Below the pieces are notes generated by a model that was not told where the DNA came from, made no database searches, and was given only the letters and a program-made list of their open reading frames with translations. The position numbers and the translations under genes were made by a program. Positions 33,580 to 43,109 of a DNA stretch of 63,308 nucleotides are shown here, one piece after another; position 1 is the first letter of the stretch; each line of letters begins with the position of its first letter. Source of the DNA: Pascua guehoae (Eukaryota; Basidiomycota; Tremellomycetes; Trichosporonales; Trichosporonaceae). The DNA lies in the NCBI GenBank assembly GCA_001600415.1, contig BCJX01000003.1:627820-691127 (forward strand). Reading direction: 5' to 3'.

Positions 33580-35674
33580 ATGTCCATCCTCCGCCCGTTT
33601 GAGGCGACGGACATTCTCCGCTTCCACACCGTCAACGCCGACCCATGGACAGCGACGTACCATAACGGGTACTATGCGTCGTACGTCGCGCAATGGCCCG
33701 ACATGTGTATCTCGGCGACGGGCGCGTTTGACGACAGCGTGGGCGCGTACAGTGAGTAGACTGTGTTTCGCGTCCGCGCGGACTGGCTGTGGGGAACGAG
33801 CACAAGGGGGCCGAGCGCGGCGTCGAGATGTCAATCTCGGCGTGCGCGAGGGGGAGAAACGGGGCTGTGGGGGACAACCGGTGCACGGCGCAAGTCACAC
33901 GAGCTGCTAGGCAACGGCGCGAATCACGCCGATGAGCGATGTGCGCTGTAATGCCATGGTTCGAGATTGCCATGAGCGTCCGTCAACGGCCACCTGCGCC
34001 CGGCACACTGTGGCTCGTGCTCTTCGTACCCATCGACCTTGTCTCGGAGTGTCCTCACGGCATCTCATCGTCTCTCACCGCGGCCAGTCCCACTTTGCCT
34101 CTATGTGCCCTCTGTCCTTCGTCATGGCCGTGATGCGTCACATCCCATACCCTGTCTTGGGGATCCGCGTCAGGCCTCTGCATCCCCGGCCCAAGTGGGT
34201 GTACTTGACACTCCACTCAGGTTCACGCGTGACGCGGCGAGGCGAGCGGGGTCGTCTGTGCTCGCCTGCCGTGTGACGTAGGACCAGCTGCTATTTGCTC
34301 TGCTTGTGCCCTTCGGTTCCATTGGCGTCAGTCGGCTGCACCCCATGACCGTTCCTGCATCTCCGACGCCTTCACTGGAATTCTTTGCACAGCGCTGACG
34401 GTAGTGATCGCCAAGCACGAGCCCCCACCCCCGGACCCGCAGTACCACGGCCACCTGACGGCGCTCTCCATCAGCCCCGCAATGCGCGGCCTGGGCCTGG
34501 CACGGGTATTCATGGCACTCCTTGAACGGCTCAGCTCGGACGGGTCCGCCGGCTGGCCCGCGCGGCTGGAACGAAATGGAAATGGAAACGGAGCAGCGGC
34601 CGACGGGGACAAGGGCGGTGAGACCGAGGACGCAGGGGAGAGCAGAGGGGACACGCCGTCCAAGCCCGACGGGACAGACTGCGTCGATGCGTGGTTTGTC
34701 GACCTGTTTGTGCGGTGCAACAACCACCGCGCGATTGACATGTACGAAAAGATGGGGTACAGCGTGTACCGCCGCGTCGTCGACTATTACCACGGCATGG
34801 AGGGCGTGGGGTCTACGCGCGACGAGCTCGATGGGTTTGATATGCGCAAGTCGATGCCGAGGGATACTGTGAGTTTGAACGCGGGGTGGGATGTGGGCTC
34901 GATGGCAGAGAGCGGGGAGAGACGGCAGGTGAAGAGACGAGGGTGAGAGGGACGACGCGCGAGACGGGCGAGAAGCGGTTGAGGGCGATGGGAGACGACA
35001 GCGACGAGAGTGCCTTGCGATTTCGGTTCGGTCGCAACCCATACGAAAGACGCTGCAAGGGCGGCATCTTCACAACTGGGTCAGCCCACGGAACCCATAT
35101 GACGCAGCAACTAGGCCAAGTGTGATCTCGTCGATCCAGTTGGGCAGATACTGGAGGCGGTTTAAGAACACCGCGTCAAGACTTCAGGGGAGACGGGGGC
35201 AAAGGGAGCAGAGACTACAGGAAGGGGAAGCGACAACGAAAAGGGACCACAACGAGGGAGGTGACCGTGGGTCATGTTCACGATTTGGGCGCCATATACA
35301 GCAGGGATGCTCTGGGCGCTTGGTGCGCGCGCACTGGAATCTGCCCTGCGTTGTGGTGAGCGATGGACATATCGTGTGCTGTCGCGTGCGAATATGTACA
35401 GTTCCCACCTGTTGGGGGGCAGATGCTCAGTGTACACTGGCTATACATTAGCACAGGCGATACCGTGTCGGTGTCGCTGCTTTTGCCGCCGTTCGCACAG
35501 GGTGCTTGGTGTTCTGGGGAAACGTACCAGCGAACGTGCTCTGTTTTGATGGTGTTGTTCGACCGTTGGTCGGCTTCAGCACCACTAGTGCATACCGCTA
35601 ACCATCAGAGCGGACGCTACGTGCGTTCCAACGGACGCGACATCCTCGTCAGCCCCGACCAGGTGTGGGCGTGA
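33580..35674 (+). CDS. NAT3: NatB N-terminal acetyltransferase catalytic subunit Naa20/Nat3
   Basis: A cytosolic, ribosome-associated enzyme acetylating N-termini that start Met-Asp/Glu/Asn/Gln, acting with Naa25/Mdm20. Exons 33580-33751, 34405-34868 and 35609-35674 give 233 aa. The GNAT fold is seen as MSILRPFEATDILRFHTVN, NGYYASYVAQWPD, then YHGHLTALSISPAMRGLGLA with the acetyl-CoA-binding RGLGLA, and WFVDLFVRCNNHRAIDMYEK plus GYSVYRRVVDYY. The last exon codes SGRYVRSNGRDILVSPDQVWA-type sequence, the NatB-specific C-terminus. The protein exceeds the usual ~180-195 aa because of a ~45-residue Gly/Asn/Asp/Glu-rich insert between the LLERLSS helix and WFVDLF. Introns are 653 and 740 nt, far longer than others in the window. 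Confidence 0.9.
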
Positions 35675-36406
35675 TCGGGGAAGTCGTCGGAGAACCCCCC
35701 TGGCCCCGTTTTGTTGACATGGTGGCCAGAGGGCACGCCGGTAGTGGCATGTATGCATTGCATTTGCATCAATGAGAGAGTAGGTGTGTGGGGTGTAGAC
35801 GGCAGCAGAGATGTCCCTCGCCCTGTTTTATCCTCGTTGGACTTGTTTGTCACAACCCGCCGTCAGAGGAAGTGGGGATCCCGGGAATGGGTAGCAGCAA
35901 CGTTCTACAGTGGAACGAGTAAGGCGCAGGGATGCCGAGGCATGCAGATGCTGAGCTGCTGCAGACATGCAGACCTTGAAAGAGTCCGCCAGTCTCACCC
36001 TACGCCATTACTCGTTCCTTTTGGACACCCTCTGTACGCCTCTGGACTATCACTGTAAACACTATGTGCCACTCCCCACGCCAAGTGTGCGACGCGTCTT
36101 CCACTCGAGAATGGATTCCATCCTGTCGGCAATAAATATGGAAATCCGGTCCCACAATCACCAATGGTGATAGCCGCTCTCGTACGTACCACGGCAATGT
36201 CCACCGGTGTCGAGCTAGCAGTGCCTAGTGCCGATTTGTGCTGATGCTACCTTGCTGATGCAGTCATTCGTGCAGACATGGGGAATGAGTACGGCATTCG
36301 GCCTTTGTTCGCCGGTCGGCCACCTCCGACCCCACTGTCGTCCCGGACACACGCCCCATATAACCGCCAGCTGCCAGCCGGGGACGACTAGCCCCCAACC
36401 CCCACA
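35675..36406. other. Spacer between NAT3 and the thiolase
   Basis: This holds the NAT3 3' region and the thiolase promoter. No gene and no clear TATA box are seen. Confidence 0.45.
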
Positions 36407-38285
36407 ATGTCCAAGCAAGACCTGTTCCGCAAGCTCCCCGACGACATCGTGATCGGTGAGCCACCCCATCGGAGTCAACTGACACGTAGTGGCGGCCAAG
36501 CGCACCCCGCTCGGCAAGGCATTCAAAGGCGCCTTCAAAGACCTGTACTGCGAAGACCTCCTCGCCGCCGCGCTCAAAGGCACCCTCGCGTCCGTCCCGC
36601 AGCTCGACCCAAACCTCGTCCAGGAACTGCAGGTGGGGACGGTCCGCACGCCCAACGGCGGCGCGAGCGTGGCGCGCATGGCAGCGCTGCATGCGGGCCT
36701 CCCCGTGTCCGTGTCCGTGTCGACGATCAACAAGGCGTGCTCGTCGTCGCTCGCTGCTATTTGGACTATTACCAACCAGATCCGCCAGGGGGATATCGAT
36801 ATTGGGATCGCGGCGGGCGTCGAGTCGATGACGAGGCATACAAAGGCGGGGCTCAGTCAGGCGACGGATAATGGGTTTTCGGACGAGGTGCTTAATGGGC
36901 CGCATTCGGCGTGTGAGTTGGGCCCGGAAGCTTGGGTGCTTGGGGATGGCTTTGGGGCCTTTCACCCGCTTGTGGCTGGCTTGGGGGCCTTTCACTTGCG
37001 TGCCTGCATGCCTGGGTTCATGTGGGGTGGGATGCAGATGGACGTTCAGCTGTGTTGCCGTTTCCCTCTGTCGTGGAGGAAAAGACGAGATGGCACATTC
37101 GGAGAAGGACTGGACAGCCCGTGTGACTGTCTGGCGTGGAGGGAAAAGACAAGACGGCACATTCAGAGAAAGACTGGACTGCCCGTGTGACTGGGGCGGA
37201 CGCCGGGGGGGGGGGGCATCATGTGTGGCTCCCAACTGCTTTCAACGTCTGTGGCTCTCAACTGCTTTCAACCAGTTGTTCAGTCTTGCCATTTGTGTAG
37301 ACGACTGGAGGCATCATCACTACACTCGACTTTTTTTTTCGCTCGAGGCAGTGTGCACCTCAGGACCCGTCGTATCAACCCATGACTAACCCCAGTGTGC
37401 AAGGACTGCCTGATCCCTCCTGGCCAAGTCAACGAGATCAACGTCGTCGAGTACGTCCATGCGCCCCTGGACCCAACCCCCCCCCCAACTCAAATCCCCC
37501 CGTAAACCCCCCCCTCGGCATCTCGCGCGAGGCGCAGGACGCCTTTGGCGCCCTCTCGCAGCAAAAGGCAGACGCTGCGCAAAAGGCGGGCCGGTTCGAC
37601 AGCGAAATCGTCCCCGTCATGGTCAACGGCGAGGCGGTGGTGCGCGACGACGGCATCCGGTCCGGGGTGACTGCCGAGTCGCTCGCGTCCCTCAAGCCGA
37701 GTTTTGGCGGGATGACGACGCCGGGCAACGCGTCGCAGACGACCGACGGCGCGGCGGCCGTCATCCTCGCGCGGCGGAGCACGGCGGCAAAGCTCGGTCT
37801 GCCCGTGCTCGCCAAGGTGGTTCGGGTGGTCGCGTCGGGTGTCCCGCCGAAATTCTTCCCAGTGAGTTGTGCCAGGTTTAAGAGAAGAGTGCAGCCAAGG
37901 TCCAAGAGAAGAGTGCAACCAAGGTCCAAGCGAGGAGTGCAGCCACTTACTCAAGATTGGCCCGGCGGTGGCGATCCCAAAGCTCCTCAACTCGCAGGGA
38001 CTGAGCATCAACGACGTCGACATCTACGAGATCAACGAGGCGTTTGCGGGCCAGGTCCTCGCGTGCACAAACCAGATGCGCCTGCCGATGGACAGGCTCA
38101 ATCCCAACGGCGGCGCCATTGCCCTCGGTCACCCCCTCGGCGCGACGGGCGCGCGCCAGGTCGCCACCGTCCTTGCAGAGGCAAAGCGTACGGGCGCAAA
38201 GCTGCTCGTCACTAGCATGTGTGCGGGGATGGGGCTTGGTGTCGCCGGCCTCTTTGTCAATGAGCAGGGCGCGGCAAAGCTGTAA
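36407..38285 (+). CDS. Thiolase (3-ketoacyl/acetoacetyl-CoA) with C-terminal PTS1; one unresolved frame change
   Basis: Catalyses thiolytic cleavage of 3-ketoacyl-CoA, or condensation of acetyl-CoA. Supported exons are 36407-36455, 36490-36912, 37396-~37450, ~37510-37861 and 37956-38285. The catalytic Cys is in INKACSSSLAAI (~residue 100). Further motifs are GVESMTRHTKAG, TTPGNASQTTDGAAAVILA, YEINEAFAGQVLA, NPNGGAIALGHPLGATGAR with the active-site His, and TSMCAGMGLGVAG with the second Cys. The C-terminus is AKL, a type 1 peroxisomal signal; the N-terminus shows no clear PTS2. Between DCLIPPGQVNEINVV and ISREAQDAFGALSQQ the frame changes and no AG acceptor is available. A 10-C run (37477-37486) and an 8-C run (37507-37514) lie there. 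The gene could be intact with an unusual intron, contain a sequence error, or be recently broken. Confidence 0.85.
37066..37193. repeat. Two-copy ~64-bp tandem repeat in a thiolase intron
   Basis: Copy 1 (37066-37129) and copy 2 (37130-37193) share most positions, including GGCACATTC and GCCCGTGTGACTG. They sit in the 483-nt intron 36913-37395. A G12 run (37205-37216) follows. Confidence 0.85.
37223..37271. repeat. Two-copy ~24-bp tandem repeat in the same intron
   Basis: GTGGCTCYCAACTGCTTTCAAC occurs twice in direct succession, just after the G12 tract. Confidence 0.85.
37872..37945. repeat. Three-copy ~24-bp minisatellite in the last thiolase intron
   Basis: Units built on AGAGTGCARCCAAGGTCCAAG fill most of the 94-nt intron 37862-37955, leaving only the splice signals outside the repeat. 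Confidence 0.85.
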
Positions 38286-40185
38286 ACCGGGGGCGGGGGT
38301 TGCAGGTCGTGGTTGTATGTGCCGTGGCATGCGTGGCAGACAGCAGTGTAGTGTCGAGGCAGAAATGCAGACTTGTTAGTGGCGGTACAGTGCCAGCCCG
38401 TTGAGAAACCCACCGCGGCATAGGAACGCAGCCTTCAACGGACATTGTGCATTTCTGGGCTCGTGGAGAAACCTACTACGGCGTAAGCATGAGGCCGTTA
38501 AGCAACGTAGTGGATTTCCGCGCCCACAGAGAAGCCAGATCAGCACATCGATCCTGATTTTGGGGAGACCAGTTTGAGAGAGACAAGAGCTGTGCGCCGG
38601 AACCTGAGCGGAATACAATAATAACACAGGAATAGGGTACCCATGGGCCAGTGCGTTGCGCGAGGGATGAGCACCAGTCCCGCCGAGGCGGTCATGGATC
38701 ATGGAGTCTCTTGGCACCCCCCTCAACACTCGCAGTTGCTTCTCTGGGGTCCCCGATACGGACCGAGCTCGAAGGCGGCTCACGACCTGCCGCCTTCATC
38801 ACTTGAAGCTGTTCAGCACATGTAAAGAGGGTGCACAGGGGCGTTGTGAAGGGACGGCCCCGACTACATGTTGGAGCACGGCGGCCACTGAGCCAGAATA
38901 TGGCATGGGGCGTGTGCAAGCCATGTCTGTTCGGTCCCACCAACACAACGCAGCAGATGGCCACAAGTTGAAGGCAGCGTCGCAGGGCACGTCAGAAGTG
39001 AACATCGCCGACAACGTCGCAGACGTCGCGTGAGCCCGCTTCTACGACTTGTGCTGGGAGGTGGTTGATTCAGATATGCCCCATGGTGCCTCTGAACCAG
39101 AACCAGAATGCACTGCAATGCTCGGTTCCCTGCACCTGTCGCACCTCTCGATCGGCAGACACAGCAGTACAGCAGGGCTTAGACGGTCCTGGGACGTGGC
39201 TTGCACCGGCCAGCACTGCCGCAGACGCCACGGCGCTGGCCAGTGTCCCAAAGCGTCGGATGTAAAAACTCGGTGGTGGTGGTTCTAACCGCTCGGGCCT
39301 GCAGACGTCCAGTACAGAATGTGAGGGAACGGTTTGTGAGGGGCGCGGGGTGACACTGTCTCTCTCTGCCAAGCTGCCGAGCTCGTAAGAGGTGAAGATC
39401 TGCATGGCTCGGCATCCCTGCACCGTACCACCACCTCACATACTGTACAGAGGGTGGAAAGGACCGTGAGGAGCGCACGGGGGGATTTGTCTTGTGCTGC
39501 CGAACACTCATCTCGGCAGCTCCGCACCAGTTTGGAGTTAGATGCCCCAGCATCCCCTGCGCCCCTCACAGTCTCTTTTTTTCATACTTTGTGTAGCTTT
39601 GAGATGATACAGAGATGAGCGCTCGGCAGGGCAAGACAGATAGATCTCACCCTGCGCTCCTCACGGTCCTTTACACCCTCTGCATGTAAACCTTTTCTTA
39701 GAACCGTGCCGTATCACGATGCGGGACGTCTAAAATGAACTAGAATACGGCCAGGACGGCGGTACTGTACAGTACGGTAGAATCCAGCACGGCTGATACG
39801 CGACGTCCACAAGCTGTGGTGGTTATTTCGTTGCTCTGGCTGCCAGTAACAGTCCCTTTCTGTCTTTCTATTGGCAGGGCATTCTGCGTACAGTGCACTG
39901 CCTTTGGGTCGTGTGGCGGGTTCGTGGCGTCTGTGGAGGGGAGGGGTCCGACCACCCAGTGCAGAGTGCAGGGGCCCAGTATGACGACAACGACAGCATA
40001 CTGTCCATGCTGTCCATGCATACGTCAAGCTTCCTTGGAGTCATCGAGGTCATCTCTGCAGATTACTGCACTGCATGCACTGGCTACAGTAGGAAAAGGG
40101 GGGGCCGCCAAGCTGTACCCGACTCGCCTGACTTTTGCAGGGCGTGTGGCTTGGCTGCTGGCTGGCTGGGATCAGAGGTCAAAGC

Positions 40186-40240
40186 GGTAAAGGCGGTAGA
40201 GGCGGTTGAGGCGGTATAGACGGTAGAGGCAGTCGAGGCA
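40186..40240. repeat. Degenerate 9-bp tandem repeat
   Basis: About six units of GCGGTAGAG with single-base variants. Confidence 0.75.
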
Positions 40241-40510
40241 CTCACTTCACCTCACCCATCGTGCATTCGGCGGTGCAGGCTGGCCCAGCTTGGACCACTG
40301 CTTTCCATTGCCGCCCTTGGCATCAACGCTCCGACCTCATCATCGCCCCCCCCCCCCCCCTTTTCCCTCGTACAATGGAAGCGAGAGCGAGGAAGCGAAT
40401 GCAATTCTGCAGGTTGGGCAAAGTTGCCCCCGCATGCCCAGCACGCCTGGACCGGGCAAGCCGACGAGGGCCGTGTGTATGGCATAGATCCACCACTCTC
40501 ACCACCACAC

Positions 40511-40552
40511 GCCGCCTGCCGCCTGCCGCCTGCCGCCTGCCGCCTGCCGCCT
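40511..40552. repeat. 7-bp tandem repeat (GCCGCCT, six copies)
   Basis: Six perfect consecutive copies about 400 bases upstream of the membrane-protein start. Confidence 0.9.
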
Positions 40553-40960
40553 GGCCTGGGGCGGGGGCGGCTAGCCTGCATTCACTTTGTACAGTCTGTC
40601 TGATGACGGACTGTACGAGCGAGTGTGCACCGATCGGTAGTCATCCCGAACACGCTTCCTTCCTCCAACCCAACCTTGCTGCACTCGTATAACTTCTCTC
40701 TCACCCTCGTCGCTTTGCTCAACACCTCTCTCCAATACAACTCGACTTGTTTCCACATCTATCCGTGGCCTGACACCGACACCGACATTTTGCAGCGTCG
40801 CACACGACGTCATCGGCACCGGCCCTCGCTGCGCCGCCGTCACCCGCCGCCACCGCTCCTGCCTGTCCGCTGTCCGCCGTCCTTGTTCGCTTCCCTTCCC
40901 CGGTTGCCTACCTTGTCCCCACCCCGTTGATCCCCCGTACCGCTCATCCCAATCTCCACT

Positions 40961-42780
40961 ATGAGAGGTGCCTCACCATTGCTCTTGCTGGCGGCAGCAG
41001 TCGCGGTCCGAGTGCGCGCCCTTGGTACCAACTTCAGGGCAGCAACATTCAACATGAGTGTCGATGCAGAGACAGTGACAGAGTGCGGCAACGTCAAGTT
41101 TGAATGGTCCGGCGGTGTCCCGCCTTACCAGCTCATTGTGATGGTGAGTGCCGGGCGCGCCGAGCAAGCCGAGGGCCGCCTGCTGTACCCCGAGCTAACA
41201 CGGCCAGGGCCCAACACGCCCGGTAACCATCTACAATGTGCCCTCTGGTAGCGGCAACTCTGCCGAATGGGTCAACCCATGTAGGTCTCGTGTCTGACCG
41301 CACCGAGCTTGTTTGCTAATCATATGGAGACCTCCGACTTCCCGACATGGAACAGAAGACTAGGATCCAAGAGATCATGTTCTACATGACAGACGCCAAC
41401 CAGGACAGGGCAAGTCTACCGCAGCTTAATCCCACCGTGGGCCACTGGCCAACTAACCAACAGACGGATGTCACGGATCTTATCCCGGTCGGAGCTCGTA
41501 CTGCTGGAGCACCATCTTGCAAGGTCATCGACGGCGCGCCAGACTGGTTGTAAGTGATTGGACACTGGCTCGCTACAACGTTGCACACCGTGCTCACACG
41601 CTGCATAGCTTTCAAATGGAGACCCAGGGTTCAACATTGGACGTAAGTCCCCTGCACCCACCATGGTCGCCTATAGCTCCTAACCCATACGCAGCAATGC
41701 TCGAGCTTGGAACTGTCCTGGCGTTATGCGGACAAGGTCGTAACTCCAGTGACCTCGCTGCTTGCAATCCCAAACGGAATGGTGTACACCTGGGAGTCGG
41801 CGTCGGAGGCAGTTTTCACAGGTGGGGGAATGGGCGACGAGGTCGCCAGGATTTACTGGTTACTGACCCACGGCAGACTACAAGGTCAACGTACAATCGG
41901 GAGCCAGGGTCGTCTTCTCGCTGTGGGACTCGATGGGCAAGACGGGCGGCGCTTCGGATGTGTTGACTATTTCGCCCACTTCGGATAAGAGCTGTCTCGA
42001 CCGCAACACGCTCAACATCACCTCGGGAGAGGGCGCTGTAGTGAATGAGCCAAGCAACAGCAAATCGGGCAGTGGAGGGTGAGGACCCAATGCACGGGCG
42101 CCATATTTGCCCTCGTCATTTGCGCCGCTAACCACTGCAGAATTTCCAAAGGCGCGATTATTGGTCTTGCCGTCGGCATCGGGGTCGGGCTCCTGTGCAT
42201 CTTTGGTGTACTCCTCTGGTGGTTGCGTAAACGGTGGCAGAAGGGCCGGGTCGTTGCACAGGAAGTCGTCGACCTCTACGAACCAACTGAAGACCACACC
42301 CCGCAAACAAGCCAGACCGTAACGCCCTTCATCGCCTCGGGACCACCACCGACCATGTCGGACCCACGAACCAGCATGTCCCCGAGCGACATGTCCTACC
42401 TCACGAGCCAGCAACACGGGGGTGGACCCGCTTCACCCCCGAGCACATTCACGGGCTATTCCGAAAGCGCTTACGGGTCGGACCACCGGTATAGCACTCC
42501 TGCTGGCGGCGCGTCGCGACTGTCGGCCAAGGCCGCCGAGGCCCAGAACGAACGTGCCGCCCTCCTTTTATCTGGTCCCGGCGGCTCGGCCCCTGCCGGA
42601 CCCGCTATAATCCGCATGCACGACGATGCCGGTCCGCTCTCCCCCCAAGGGCAGCCGGCGACTATCCACGAAGAGGTCATCGACCTCCCGCCAAACTACC
42701 AGGCCGACTGGCAGCAGCCCGCAGCGTCGTCCTCGTCGTCTCCTCTGCCACCGGGTGCTTCAGTGCCGCCAAACGCGTAG
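40961..42780 (+). CDS. Single-pass membrane protein with secreted N-terminal domain
   Basis: Eight exons (40961-41143, 41208-41280, 41330-41409, 41464-41549, 41609-41642, 41695-41821, 41877-42078, 42141-42780) give 474 aa. A signal peptide (MRGASPLLLLAAAVAVRVRA) precedes a lumenal region with VTECGNVKFEWSGGVPPYQL, the opening of a beta-sandwich module common in fungal cell-surface proteins. A similar module follows near CKVIDGAPDWFF and CSSLELSWRYADKVV, and another stretch ends at RVVFSLWDSMGKTGG. One transmembrane helix follows (GAIIGLAVGIGVGLLCIFGV, then LLWWLRKRW). A ~185-residue Ser/Pro/Gly-rich cytosolic tail ends the protein. The third intron starts GCAAGT, a GC-AG type of 54 nt with no in-frame stop. 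A surface sensor or adhesion role is only inference. The 41330 acceptor is the least certain junction. Confidence 0.8.
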
Positions 42781-43109
42781 GCGTCAAGCTGCAAACCCGA
42801 CTGGCAGCACGGCGCGGTGTCATCGTCGTCGTCGTCGTCTTCGTGCCAGGGTAGGACCGAGGGTCTCATCAGGGAGGTTTCGTCTAGGTGGATGTGTGGA
42901 CATTAAGCTGGTTTCGAGAATTCCGCCAAGGCGGGCAGTTTACGGTAGACAATAATTACGAGTTGGAATGCGAACCTCATGACACTTTCAGAGCTGCTGT
43001 GGTTCAGTACTGCCGAGCTGGCGACGGTCAAGCATACAGTAAGGAGAAGTGCACAAAGGAGATACCGGATATCAAAGTTGGCCTCGAGCTTTAAACTGGG
43101 TGTCACGTG
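42781..43109. other. Spacer between two same-strand genes
   Basis: This holds the 3' region of the membrane-protein gene and the promoter of the next gene. No RNA gene or repeat of note is seen. Confidence 0.4.

Larger units (their letters stand above)
38286..40960. other. 2.7-kb intergenic region
   Basis: No supportable gene. It contains a 9-base tandem (GCGGTAGAG variants) at about 40186-40240, a C15 run at 40346-40360 and six copies of GCCGCCT at 40511-40552. The segment 40640-40960 is CT/CA-rich, like a 5' leader for the downstream gene. Confidence 0.5.

Noticed and set aside
33752..34404. C/D-box snoRNA in the first NAA20 intron
   Set aside because: GTGATGC- and CTGA-like boxes exist but are too far apart and lack pairing terminal stems.
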